Of a stretch of DNA of 59,363 nucleotides, positions 15,341-23,907 are shown in pieces. Within the stretch, counting starts at the first letter, position 1. Each line of letters begins with the position of its first letter. The notes under the pieces are model-generated. The model did not search any database and was not told the origin of the DNA. It was given only the letters and a program-made list of their open reading frames with translations. The stretch spans positions 1 through 59,363 of the forward strand of contig JBPCOI010000020.1 in assembly GCA_051000395.1 (NCBI GenBank), given 5' to 3'. The position numbers were made by a program, and so were the translations under genes. The DNA is from JBPCOI01 sp051000395 (lineage in GTDB: Bacteria > Actinomycetota > Actinomycetes > Mycobacteriales > Jatrophihabitantaceae).

Positions 15341-17077
15341 TCACGGTTCGTCGGACAGGCGCAGCCACGACTCTTCGGCGGCCTCGCGTTCGGCCACGAC
15401 GGTGCGCAGTTCGGCGTCGAGTTCGGCGACCCTGCCGAAGTCGGTGGCGTTCGCCGCCAGTTCGGTGTGCAGGGTGGCCTCGCGCCGCTCCAGTTGCGCG
15501 ATCCGGCGCTCCAGCCGGGTCAGTTCCCTGCGGGCAGTACGAGAATCCCCTTTGCGCTCACGACGTTCGGCGACGGCCGCCTCGTCCGAAGCCGCGCGGC
15601 GGGACAGGTACTCCTCCACCCCGCCGGGGAGCGCCGCCAGCCGGCCGCCGCCGACGAGCGCGACCGTCGAGTCGCAGACGCGCTCGAGCAGGTACCGGTC
15701 GTGGCTGACGACCACGAGAGTGCCGACCCACGAGTCGAGCAGATCCTCCAACGCGGCAAGAGTGTCGGTGTCGAGATCGTTGGTGGGTTCATCGAGCAGC
15801 AACACGTTCGGTCCGCTCAGCAGCAAGCGCAGCAACTGCAACCGCCGGCGCTCTCCACCGGACAGGTCGGCGACCGGCGTCCACTGTTTTCCGTCGGTGA
15901 AACCGAAGCGTTCGGCCAGCTGGCTCGCGGACAGTTCCGTCCCGTCCACCGTCGCCGTGGAGCGAATCTCCTGGACCGCTTCCAGGACGCGCTGCGAGCC
16001 GGGCAGCTCGGTGACCTCCTGCGACAGGTGTGCGCTGTGCACGGTCTTGCCGATCCGCACCTCCCCTGACGCCGGCGCAAGCTCGCCGGCGAGCAGCCGA
16101 AGCAGGTGCGTCTTGCCCGATCCGTTCACCCCGATGACTCCGATGCGGTCGCCCGGGCCCACGTGCCAGCTGACGGCGTCGAGCAGCACCCGCTCGCCGG
16201 CCCGCACCGTCACGTCCTCGAGGTCGAAGACGCTGCGACCGAGGCGGCGCTGGGCCAGTGCGCGCAGCTCGACCGGCGAGCGCGGCGCCGGGACGTCGGC
16301 AATCAACTCTTCGGCCGCGTCGATGCGGAACCTGGGCTTGGACGTGCGGGCCGGGGGACCGCGCCGCAGCCAGGCGAGTTCCTTGCGCAGCAGGTTCTGC
16401 CGCCGCGCCTCGGAGGCCTCGGACTGGCGCGCGCGCTCGGCCCGGGCCAGGACGTAGGCCGCGTAGCCGCCCTGGTACTGCCGCACCGACGCGTCGGCGA
16501 CCTCCCAGGTGCGGGAGCAGACGGCGTCGAGGAACCACCGGTCGTGCGTGACGGCCAGCAGTGCGCCCCTGCGCTCGAGCAGATGCGCCGCGAGCCAGGT
16601 GATGCCCTCGATGTCGAGGTGGTTGGTCGGCTCGTCGAGCACGAGCAGCTCGGTCGGCTGCACGAGGGCGGCGGCCAGCGCCACTCGGCGCCGTTCACCG
16701 CCGGAGAGCCGGTCGACGACGGCGTCCAGACCCAGCGCGCCCAGGCCGATGCCGCCGAGCACCGCGCGCACTGCGGCGTCCCCTGCCCACTCGTGCTCGG
16801 CTGCATCGCCCAGCACCACAGCCCGCACGCTTGCGCCCGCGGGCAGGTGGCCGCGCTGGTCGACGTGGGCGATCCGGGTGCTCCCGGTTCGGGTCACCCG
16901 TCCCGAGTCCGGCGGCTCGGCTCCGATGATCAGTCGCAGCAGGGTGGACTTACCCGCCCCGTTTCGTCCGACGACGCCGATGCGTTCACCGTCGGCGACC
17001 CCGAGGGAGACGTCGGTCAGGACGCTTGCCGTGCCGTAGGACTTGCCCACGTTCTCGAGGTTGACGAGGTTGGGCAT
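15341..17077 (-). CDS. ABC-F family ATPase, Uup-like
   Basis: Soluble tandem ATPase of 578 residues without membrane domains. The first ATPase has GRNGAGKST, SGGERRR and LDEPTNHLD; the second has GVNGSGKTH, SGGERRR and LDEPTNDLD. A charged linker lies between them, and a C-terminal Glu/Arg-rich coiled coil of about 80 residues is typical of Uup-type members. ABC-F proteins act on ribosomes or on DNA structures. Actinobacteria often carry one next to ispE, as here. Its ATG overlaps the ispE stop by one base. Antibiotic-resistance ABC-Fs share the fold, but nothing here points to that role. Confidence 0.93.
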   Translation of the reverse strand: MPNLVNLENVGKSYGTASVLTDVSLGVADGERIGVVGRNGAGKSTLLRLIIGAEPPDSGRVTRTGSTRIAHVDQRGHLPAGASVRAVVLGDAAEHEWAGDAAVRAVLGGIGLGALGLDAVVDRLSGGERRRVALAAALVQPTELLVLDEPTNHLDIEGITWLAAHLLERRGALLAVTHDRWFLDAVCSRTWEVADASVRQYQGGYAAYVLARAERARQSEASEARRQNLLRKELAWLRRGPPARTSKPRFRIDAAEELIADVPAPRSPVELRALAQRRLGRSVFDLEDVTVRAGERVLLDAVSWHVGPGDRIGVIGVNGSGKTHLLRLLAGELAPASGEVRIGKTVHSAHLSQEVTELPGSQRVLEAVQEIRSTATVDGTELSASQLAERFGFTDGKQWTPVADLSGGERRRLQLLRLLLSGPNVLLLDEPTNDLDTDTLAALEDLLDSWVGTLVVVSHDRYLLERVCDSTVALVGGGRLAALPGGVEEYLSRRAASDEAAVAERRERKGDSRTARRELTRLERRIAQLERREATLHTELAANATDFGRVAELDAELRTVVAEREAAEESWLRLSDEP

Positions 17078-17997
17078 CAGCGCACCACGCGGGCACCGTG
17101 CGCCGGCCCGGTGACGGTGCGCGTCGTGCGGCAGACCCCGGCTGCGTCGAGCGCGGCCGCCAGTGCCGTCGCGGCGGAGGCGTCTGCGCACAGGAACGCG
17201 CAGGTCGGCCCGGAACCGGAGACGAGGCCAGCCACGGCGCCGAGCCGGCGACCGGCATCGAGCGTGCGCCGCAACGACGGGGCGAGGGACACGGCGGCCG
17301 GCTCGAGGTCGTTCGAGAGCGCGGCTCCGACGCGCTCGACGTCACCGGAGCGCAGCGCGTCGAGCAGCAGGTCCGGGGTGCCGCACGCCGCGGGCGCGCT
17401 GCCCTCCGCGCGCAGCCGATCCAGCTCCCCGTAGGCAGCGCCCGCGGAGATCCCGAAGTCGGCGATCGCGAGGACCCAGTGGAAAGTCCCGGTGCTCAGC
17501 ACCGGCGTGAGCAGCTCGCCGCGTCCGACCCCCACCGCGGTGCCGCCGACGAGGGCGAAGGCCACGTCGCTGCCGAGCTGGGCGGCGAAGGTGACGAGTT
17601 CGGCCTTCGACGTGCCGGTCTGCCAGAGGGTCCGGCACGCGAGCAGCGCCGCCGCCGCGTCGGCCGAACCGCCGGCCATGCCGCCGGCCACCGGGATGGC
17701 CTTGTCGATCTCGAGGTGGACGTCCGGCGGCAGGTCGGCGCGCTCGGCGAGCAGCGATGCCGCTCGCCACGCGATGTTCTCCGGCCCGAGCGGCAGTTGC
17801 GCCGCGCTCTCGCCGCGCATGCTCAGCCGCAGCCCGAGCGACGGGCGGGCCGTCACCTCGTCGGTGAGATCGACGGCCTGGAACAGGTTGACCAGCTCGT
17901 GATAGCCGTCGGCACGAAGGGCGCCGACGCCGAGGTGCAGGTTCACCTTCGCGGGAACGCGCACCCGTACCGTGTCGCGGTCGTCGGCAGCAGGCAC
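17077..17997 (-). CDS. ispE: 4-diphosphocytidyl-2-C-methyl-D-erythritol kinase IspE
   Basis: GHMP kinase that phosphorylates CDP-methylerythritol in the non-mevalonate isoprenoid pathway. The 306-residue protein starts with VPAKVNLHLGVG, has the ATP-binding loop PVAGGMAGGSADAAAAL and the C-terminal SGSGPTCAFL motif. ispE normally follows rsmA directly in actinobacteria. Here it is about 15 kb away on the opposite strand, still coupled to its ABC-F partner, which is one sign that the locus has been rearranged. Confidence 0.96.
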   Translation of the reverse strand: MPAADDRDTVRVRVPAKVNLHLGVGALRADGYHELVNLFQAVDLTDEVTARPSLGLRLSMRGESAAQLPLGPENIAWRAASLLAERADLPPDVHLEIDKAIPVAGGMAGGSADAAAALLACRTLWQTGTSKAELVTFAAQLGSDVAFALVGGTAVGVGRGELLTPVLSTGTFHWVLAIADFGISAGAAYGELDRLRAEGSAPAACGTPDLLLDALRSGDVERVGAALSNDLEPAAVSLAPSLRRTLDAGRRLGAVAGLVSGSGPTCAFLCADASAATALAAALDAAGVCRTTRTVTGPAHGARVVR

Positions 17998-18035
17998 TCG
18001 CCCGATGTTAGCGGCGCTGCGGTCGCTCCCTGCCA

Positions 18036-18115
18036 GCGATCTTCATGGCGTCGAGCGCCTATGCGTGCGGCTCGCGATGAAGATCGGGGATGCGCGCGGG
18101 CTCGCCATGAAGATC
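18036..18115. repeat. palindromic ATGAAGATC-core repeat, single copy
   Basis: In the ispE/drrA-like intergenic gap, GCGATCTTCATGGCG (18036-18050) is followed by two inverted partners, CGCGATGAAGATCG (18073-18086) and CGCCATGAAGATC (18103-18115). The first 15-mer is identical to one arm of the larger array at 39974-40216. It lies upstream of both divergent genes. No ORF is associated with it. The gap to the next gene (18116-18193) contains no convincing promoter boxes. Confidence 0.85.
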
Positions 18116-18193
18116 AGCACGGAAACTGTGTCGCTGCCCTGACCTAAGGTGGGCACCGCTCACCCCTGACAGCGCACATGAGTGGAGGTTCCG

Positions 18194-19180
18194 ATGGCCG
18201 ACGTGATCCGGGCAACCGGGCTCGTCAAGAAGTACGGGGCGGTGACGGCCCTCGACGGGCTCGACCTGGCCGTCGCGGAGGGCAGCGTGCTCGGTGTCCT
18301 CGGTCCCAACGGAGCAGGCAAGACCACCGCCGTACGGATCCTGACCACGCTGCTGGACGCGGATGCTGGTTTCGCCGAGGTGGCGGGGTTCGACGTTGCC
18401 CGCAAACCCGCCGAAGTGCGCTCGCGCATCGGCCTGTCCGGGCAGTACGCGGCGGTCGACGAGTACCTGACCGGCTACGAGAACCTGGACATGGTGGGCC
18501 GCCTGTACGGGCTCGGGCGCAAGCGATCACGCGTGCGGGCTCGCGAGTTGCTGGAGCGTTTCGACCTCGCCGAAGCCGGTGACCGCCCGGTCAAGACATA
18601 CTCCGGTGGCATGCGCCGCCGCCTTGACCTGGCCGGCGCGCTGGTGGCGCAGCCGGCGGTGCTGTTCCTGGACGAGCCGACGACCGGCCTGGATCCGCGC
18701 AGCCGCACCGACATGTGGGAGGTCATCGTCGAACTGGTGAAGGCGGGCACCACGCTGCTGCTCACCACCCAGTACCTCGAGGAGGCCGACCGGCTCGCCG
18801 ACGACATCCTGGTCATCGACCACGGCCGCGAGATCGCGCGGGGCACCGCCGACGAGCTCAAGGCCCAGGTCGGCGGCGAGCGCGTCGAGATCGTGGTCGC
18901 CGCCGCCGCTGACCTTCCCGGCGCGCGCCAGCTGCTCTCCGAACTGAGCGGCGGCGCGGTCGCGGTCGAGGAGCACACCCGCCGGCTCACCGCCCCGGTG
19001 CAGGGCGGCGCCGGGGTGCTGGTGGAGGCGCTGCGCCGCCTGGACGCCGCCAGCATCGTCATCCTGGACGTCGCGCTGCGCCGCCCGACCCTCGATGACG
19101 TCTTTCTCACGCTCACCGGGCACGCTGCCGAAGCCGACGAACAGCTGGTCACGGCGGCCGAGAAGGCAGGTGCGAAATGA
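18194..19180 (+). CDS. ABC exporter ATP-binding protein, DrrA type
   Basis: 328-residue ATPase of the daunorubicin-resistance (DrrA) family. The Walker A GPNGAGKTT, signature YSGGMRRRLDLAG, Walker B LFLDEPTTGLDPRSR and the following QYLEEADRLADD switch are intact, and a C-terminal regulatory domain ends with the DVFLTLTGHA element seen in this subfamily. ATG 18194 is preferred because GGAGG at 18184-18188 sits 5 bases upstream. It overlaps the permease start by ATGA, so the two form a half-transporter pair. The substrate is unknown; related systems export drugs, lipids or glycolipids. Confidence 0.93.
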   Translation: MADVIRATGLVKKYGAVTALDGLDLAVAEGSVLGVLGPNGAGKTTAVRILTTLLDADAGFAEVAGFDVARKPAEVRSRIGLSGQYAAVDEYLTGYENLDMVGRLYGLGRKRSRVRARELLERFDLAEAGDRPVKTYSGGMRRRLDLAGALVAQPAVLFLDEPTTGLDPRSRTDMWEVIVELVKAGTTLLLTTQYLEEADRLADDILVIDHGREIARGTADELKAQVGGERVEIVVAAAADLPGARQLLSELSGGAVAVEEHTRRLTAPVQGGAGVLVEALRRLDAASIVILDVALRRPTLDDVFLTLTGHAAEADEQLVTAAEKAGAK

Positions 19181-19977
19181 CGACGACCAAAGCGCTCATC
19201 GACGGAGCGGTTGTCGCGAAACGGAACCTGATCAAGATCAAGCGGGTGCCCGACCTGCTCGTCTTCTCGACGATCTCGCCGATCATGTTCATCCTGCTGT
19301 TCGCCTACGTCTTCGGCAGCGCCATCAAGGTGCCCGGCATCGGCTACCGCGAGTTCCTCATCCCGGGAATCTTTGCGCAGACGGTGATCTTCGGCGCCAC
19401 GATCACCGGAGCCGGCTTGGCCGACGACATCCAGAAGGGCATCATCGACCGGTTCCGCTCGCTGCCGATGTCACGTTCGGCCGTGCTGGTGGGACGGACC
19501 GGAAGCGACGTGCTCAACAACGTCCTGGTCATCGTGATCATGTCGCTCACCGGTCTGGCCGTGGGCTGGCGGATCCGCTCGTCGGTCGGGGAGGCAGCAG
19601 GCGGCTTCCTGTTGCTGCTGCTGTTCGCCTACGCGATCTCGTGGATCATGGCCTGGGTGGGGCTGATCGTGCCCAGCCCCGAAGTCGTCAACAACGCCTC
19701 GTTCGTCGTGATCTTCCCGCTGACGTTCGTCGCGAACACCTTCGTGCCTACGAACGGGTTCCCTGCGGTGCTGCGCACGATCGCGAACTGGAATCCGGTG
19801 TCCTCGGTGACGCAGGCGGCCCGCGAACTGTTCGGCAACACCAGCCCGAAATACCCGCCGCCGGCCGCATGGTCGCTGCAGCACCCCGTCCTCTACACGC
19901 TGGGGTGGGTGGCGCTACTGCTGGCGGTGTTCATCCCGCTGTCGGTGTGGCAGTACAAGCGGGCCGCGAGCCGCTGA
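19177..19977 (+). CDS. ABC-2 type permease, DrrB type
   Basis: 266-residue membrane protein with about six hydrophobic segments and the ABC-2 permease features: an early VFSTISPIMFILLFAYVFG helix, a DDIQKGIIDRFRSLPMSR cytoplasmic segment and a PLTFVANTFVPTNGFP region. It pairs with the preceding ATPase. No biosynthetic genes adjoin it, so a self-resistance role is not indicated. The 220 bases to rplY hold a TAGGCT element near 20042 that could be a -10 box for rplY, with a weak -35. Confidence 0.92.
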   Translation: MTTTKALIDGAVVAKRNLIKIKRVPDLLVFSTISPIMFILLFAYVFGSAIKVPGIGYREFLIPGIFAQTVIFGATITGAGLADDIQKGIIDRFRSLPMSRSAVLVGRTGSDVLNNVLVIVIMSLTGLAVGWRIRSSVGEAAGGFLLLLLFAYAISWIMAWVGLIVPSPEVVNNASFVVIFPLTFVANTFVPTNGFPAVLRTIANWNPVSSVTQAARELFGNTSPKYPPPAAWSLQHPVLYTLGWVALLLAVFIPLSVWQYKRAASR

Positions 19978-20197
19978 GCGCCGCGCCTCGGTGCTACCCA
20001 CTGCCCACCCGCCCGCGACCTCGGGTCACCTCGAGAGCCGGTAGGCTGTAAGGGTTGCCCCGGCGAGGGAGCCGCTACGCGCGGAATCCGTGATCGACGC
20101 GGTGTCGCTCGTCGACGCGCGTCGCGTCCGGGACACGGCTGTCACGTCACCAGAAGTCGCGAGCCACCAGAAGAACGAACGTCAGAGGAGAACTGCC

Positions 20198-20866
20198 GTG
20201 TCCGAGGTCCGCCTGCCCGCCGAGTCGCGCACCGAGTTCGGCAAGGGCGGTGCCCGCCGCACCCGCCGCGCCGGCAAGATCCCCGCCGTCATCTACGGCC
20301 ACGGCGCCGACCCGCGCCACGTCAGCCTGCCGGCGCGTGAGTTCACCAACGCGATCCGGCACGGCGGTGCCAACGTCCTGCTGACCCTCGAGCTCGAGGG
20401 CGCCGAACAGCTGGCGATCCCCAAGGCCATTCAGCGCCACGCGATCAAGGGCACCTTCGACCACGTCGACCTGCTCGCGGTTCGCAGCGGCGAGAAGGTC
20501 ACGATCGACGTCCCGCTGAGCGTCGTCGGCGAGGTCGTCCCAGGCGGCCTGCTCGCGCAGGAGCACACGACGGTGAGCATCGAGGCAGAGGCGACCCACC
20601 TGCCGAACGAGATCGAGGTCAGTATCGACGGCCTGGAGATCGGCACGCAGGTCACGGCCGCCGAGCTCAAGCTGCCGAGGGGTTCCTCGCTCGCCGGCGA
20701 TGCGGAGCAGGTGCTGCTCATCGTCACCGAGGCGCCGACCGCCGAGCAGATGGAAGCCGAGATGGCCGAGGCCGCCGAGGAGCTCGGCATCGTCGAGGAC
20801 CAGCCGGACGACGCCGAGGGCGACGCCCGCGGCGCCGCCGAGGCTGCGGGTGCCGAAGGCGAGTAG
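20198..20866 (+). CDS. rplY: 50S ribosomal protein L25 / general stress protein Ctc
   Basis: Two-domain L25 (TL5/Ctc type) of 222 residues that binds 5S rRNA. The N-terminal domain carries RTEFGKGGARRTRRAGKIPAVIYG; the C-terminal beta-barrel domain ends in an acidic Glu/Ala/Asp-rich tail. GTG 20198 is chosen because AGAGGAG at 20184-20190 is correctly spaced; the ORF extends 108 bases upstream but lacks conserved sequence there. rplY-pth is the standard actinobacterial pair, with a 59-base gap. Confidence 0.95.
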   Translation: MSEVRLPAESRTEFGKGGARRTRRAGKIPAVIYGHGADPRHVSLPAREFTNAIRHGGANVLLTLELEGAEQLAIPKAIQRHAIKGTFDHVDLLAVRSGEKVTIDVPLSVVGEVVPGGLLAQEHTTVSIEAEATHLPNEIEVSIDGLEIGTQVTAAELKLPRGSSLAGDAEQVLLIVTEAPTAEQMEAEMAEAAEELGIVEDQPDDAEGDARGAAEAAGAEGE

Positions 20867-20925
20867 TCCGAGCAGCTCGCGGCGCCGGCCCGTCATGACG
20901 ATTCCAGGTCGCCACGAGCGCCGAC

Positions 20926-21498
20926 ATGGCTGAGCACCGGCCGCTCGTCGTCGGCCTGGGCAACCCTGGGCCGCGCTTCGCGGGCACCCGGCACAATGCC
21001 GGTTTCAGTGTGCTCGACCTGCTGGCCGAACGCATCGGCACCCGCTTCAAGGCGCACCGGGGCCGCTGCGATGTCGTGGAGGGCCGGCTCGACGGCCTGC
21101 CGGTCGTGCTGGCGAAGCCCAAGACGTACATGAACGAGTCGGGGGGGCCGGTCGTGTCAATGTCGCGGTTCTACAAGGTGCCTGTCGAGCAGATCACGAT
21201 CGTGCACGACGAGCTGGACCTGCCCTTCGGCGCGTTGCGGCTCAAACGAGGTGGTGGCGACGGCGGTCACAACGGCCTGCGCTCGGTCACGTCCGCGCTC
21301 GGCAGCCGCGAGTACGCGCGGGTCCGTTTCGGCATCGGGCGTCCGCCGGGTCGCCAGGATCCGGCCGAGTACGTGCTGCGCGAGTTCGCGGCTGCCGAAC
21401 GCAAGGAACTGCCGTTCCTGCTCGACCGCGCGGCGGACGCCGTGCAATTGCTGCTCGCCGAGGGCTTGGACGCCGCCCAGAATCGGTACAACGACTGA
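20926..21498 (+). CDS. pth: peptidyl-tRNA hydrolase
   Basis: Recycles peptidyl-tRNA released from stalled ribosomes. 190 residues, with the N-terminal GLGNPGPRFAGTRHNAG carrying the catalytic His, then KPKTYMNESGG and VHDELDLPFG with the conserved Asp, then GGGDGGHNGLRS. It is convergent with ogt across a 21-base gap. Confidence 0.97.
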   Translation: MAEHRPLVVGLGNPGPRFAGTRHNAGFSVLDLLAERIGTRFKAHRGRCDVVEGRLDGLPVVLAKPKTYMNESGGPVVSMSRFYKVPVEQITIVHDELDLPFGALRLKRGGGDGGHNGLRSVTSALGSREYARVRFGIGRPPGRQDPAEYVLREFAAAERKELPFLLDRAADAVQLLLAEGLDAAQNRYND

Positions 21499-21519
21499 GC
21501 CGGACAGCCGGGGCGTTGC

Positions 21520-22005
21520 TCAGGCGAACAGCCCGGCGTGGGCCGCTTCGTGCGAGAGCAACCAGCGCTTCGCGTCCAGGCCGCCGCCGTAGCCGGTGAG
21601 CGAGCCGTTCGCACCTACCACGCGATGACACGGCACGACGATCGAGATCGGATTCTGTCCGTTGGCCAGGCCGACCGCGCGCGCCGCGGTGGGTGCGCCG
21701 ATCGCGGCGGCCGTCGTGCCGTAGCTGGCGGTCTGCCCGTAGGGGATCTCGAGCAGGGCGTCCCAGACGCGCTTCTGGAACCCGGTCCCAGTTGGGTGCA
21801 GGGGCAGGTCGAACTCGCGCCGGGTGCCCGCGAAGTACTCGTCGAGCTGCGCGCGCACGTCGTCGAAGGCGGCGTCGTCGCGCGTCCATTCGGGGCGCGC
21901 GGTGACCGGATTGCGGCCCGTCGGCAGGTACAGCCCGGCGATGCCGGACTCGTCGCGCGTGACGAGCAACTCGCCCAGCGGCGAGTCCACGTAGCTGAAA
22001 CGCAT
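21520..22005 (-). CDS. ogt: methylated-DNA--[protein]-cysteine S-methyltransferase
   Basis: Suicidal repair protein that takes the alkyl group from O6-methylguanine. 161 residues, active-site Cys C126 in VVPCHRVVGANG, with the GYGGGLDAKRWLL C-terminal motif and the winged-helix RAVGLANGQNP segment. ATG 22005 has AAGGAGAT just upstream; the in-frame ORF runs further but only as a shadow of alkA. It is the second gene of an alkylation-repair pair with the Ada/AlkA fusion, separated by 25 bases. Confidence 0.95.
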   Translation of the reverse strand: MRFSYVDSPLGELLVTRDESGIAGLYLPTGRNPVTARPEWTRDDAAFDDVRAQLDEYFAGTRREFDLPLHPTGTGFQKRVWDALLEIPYGQTASYGTTAAAIGAPTAARAVGLANGQNPISIVVPCHRVVGANGSLTGYGGGLDAKRWLLSHEAAHAGLFA

Positions 22006-22030
22006 GGGATCTCCTTTGGTGGCAGGGGTT

Positions 22031-23455
22031 TCAGTGCAGGACGGACCAGAGATGGTGCGTTGCGTAGGAGCGCCACGGCGCCCAGTCCGGGCGGGCTGTG
22101 CGCAGCTCGACACCGAGTTCCGCGGCGGCCTTGCGAACCCCGAGGTCGCCGGTGAGCAGGACGTCCGGGTCGGCGAGCGCGCGCATGCGCACGTAGTCCG
22201 CCGTCCACGGTCCGATTCCGGGCACTGCGAGCAGTGCCGCGCGTTCGCGCTCGCGGTCGGCGCCCGGGTCCAACGTGAGAGCACCGCTTGCGACGGCGGC
22301 GGCTAGGGCGTGCAGCGCGGCGGCACGGGTCCGTGGCATCGCCAGCTGCGCCGGATCGGTCGCGGCGAATTCGGGCGCGGACGGGAACGCCAGCCACGCT
22401 TGGCCGTCGAAGGCACTGGTCCCGTAGGCAGCCGCGAGCGTGCCCAATACCGTGCGGGCGCGCCGCACCGAGATCTGCTGGCCAATGACGGCGCGAACGG
22501 CCATCTCGAAACCGTCGACCGCGCCGGGCGAGCGCAGCCCGGGCCGCTTACCGACGAGCGGGGCGAGCGCAGCGTCGCCGGCGAGGACGTCGTCGACGGC
22601 CACCGGATCGGCGTCGAGGTCGAGCAGTCGGCGCACCCGCGCGACGACCGCGACGAGGTCGCGCTGCGCACCGAGCCGGACCCGCGCCGTCACGAAGCCC
22701 TGACCCGCGCACAGCGCGACGAGCGCGGCCCCGCCCGGAGCCCGGATCACGCGGGTGTAGGTGCCGTCCGCAAACTGCTCGACGCCGGGGATCGCGCGTC
22801 GGCCGAGGAACTCCAGGGTCGCGTCGGGATCCATCGGCGCCCGGTACGGCAGGCGCAGCGTGATCGTGGCGGCGTCCGGGGCGACCACGGTGCTGCGCCT
22901 GGTCCGCAGCCCTGTCGGGGTGGTGGCGAACACGGCGCGGACGGTGTCGTTGAACTGACGCACGCTCGCGAATCCTGCGGCGAACGCGACGTCGGCGGCG
23001 GGTAGGTCGGTGGTCTCGAGCAGGACGCGCGCCGTCTGGGCCCGCTGGGCCCGGGCGAGCGCGAGCGGTCCGGCACCGACTTCGGCCACGAGGGTGCGGT
23101 TGAGCTGGCGCTCGGAGTAGCCGAGCCGGCGCGCGAGCCCCGGCACCCCGTCGCGGTCGATGATCCCGTCGCCGATCAGGCGCAGCGCGCGCCCGGCCAG
23201 GTCGCCGCGCGCGTCCCACTCGGGCGAGCCGGGTGCGGCGTCCGGACGGCAGCGCTTGCAGGCGCGAAAGCCGGCGCGCTGGGCGGCCGCCGCGCTCGGG
23301 AAGAAGCTCACGTTGCGGCGCTGCGGCGTGATCGCCGGGCAGGACGGGCGGCAGTAGATGCCGGTGGTGCGTACCGCGGTGAAGAACCAGCCGTCAAAGC
23401 GCGGGTCGCGGCCCTGCACCGCGCGGTAGCAGGTGTCCGAATCGGGCAGGATCAT
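22031..23455 (-). CDS. Ada-type regulator fused to DNA-3-methyladenine glycosylase (AlkA)
   Basis: 474 residues with three parts. An N-terminal Ada metal-binding domain has four Cys (CYRAV, YCRPSC and CKRC) that sense methyl phosphotriesters. An AraC-type helix-turn-helix covers about residues 80-175 (RRLGYSERQLNRTL). The C-terminal AlkA glycosylase has an HhH motif (VPGIGPWTADYVRMR) and the catalytic Asp in LTGDLGVRKA. Such AdaA-AlkA fusions act as both sensor/activator and base-excision enzyme. With ogt downstream, this pair is a compact adaptive response to alkylating agents, probably autoregulated by the methylated Ada domain. ATG 23455 begins MILPDSDTCYRAV, the family start. Confidence 0.93.
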   Translation of the reverse strand: MILPDSDTCYRAVQGRDPRFDGWFFTAVRTTGIYCRPSCPAITPQRRNVSFFPSAAAAQRAGFRACKRCRPDAAPGSPEWDARGDLAGRALRLIGDGIIDRDGVPGLARRLGYSERQLNRTLVAEVGAGPLALARAQRAQTARVLLETTDLPAADVAFAAGFASVRQFNDTVRAVFATTPTGLRTRRSTVVAPDAATITLRLPYRAPMDPDATLEFLGRRAIPGVEQFADGTYTRVIRAPGGAALVALCAGQGFVTARVRLGAQRDLVAVVARVRRLLDLDADPVAVDDVLAGDAALAPLVGKRPGLRSPGAVDGFEMAVRAVIGQQISVRRARTVLGTLAAAYGTSAFDGQAWLAFPSAPEFAATDPAQLAMPRTRAAALHALAAAVASGALTLDPGADRERERAALLAVPGIGPWTADYVRMRALADPDVLLTGDLGVRKAAAELGVELRTARPDWAPWRSYATHHLWSVLH

Positions 23456-23907
23456 GCACCCAGTCTGCCTGTGGGCACCGACCACCGCTGGCGGTTTTCG
23501 GACGGCGCCGTCGTGAGCGCGGCACCGTCGCTCCCGCGTGGCAAGGCCCGCCCGTGGAAGGGCCCGACATGGATGGGCCCGGCCGGCCGATCGGGGGAAC
23601 GGCCGTCCGGGCGATGTGAGAGTACCGGTACGGCGCCGTCCTGTCTTGCTCAACTGCCGCCGACGTGCCGGAATTGCCGGCGCGGCCGGGAACCGCTGGG
23701 AGCGAAGTTCACGCTGCCTTCACACAGTTGACGGGACGGACTACTTCCTGGCAAGATAATCTCAACGCGGTGATCGGTGGCGGCTCAGGCGGCCACCAGT
23801 CGGGTGCCGGTCGGGTACGGGGGTCTCGACCGTCAGCAGCCGCGGAGGCAAATCGGGGAGAGTCACGGCACGCCTAGCGTGCGTCGTGACATACATCGGG
23901 GGATTTC
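23456..23907. other. 452-base non-coding region upstream of the exopolysaccharide locus
   Basis: This divergent gap between the Ada/AlkA gene and the first polysaccharide gene shows no convincing ORF. It contains a possible promoter, TTGACG (23728-23733) 18 bases before CAAGAT (23752-23757), inside an A/T-richer patch with AAGATAAT at 23753-23760. An imperfect inverted repeat, GTCACG-GCACGC / GCGTGC-(GT)-CGTGAC, occupies 23862-23890. The leader ACATCGGGGGA (23893-23903) supplies the ribosome-binding site. The same AAGATAAT and ACATCGGGGGA signals recur before the beta-propeller gene at 33573. Confidence 0.6.

Noticed and set aside
18194..19977. Drug self-resistance exporter of a biosynthetic cluster
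   Set aside because: The DrrAB-like pair is alone; no polyketide, peptide or other secondary-metabolite genes are in the window.
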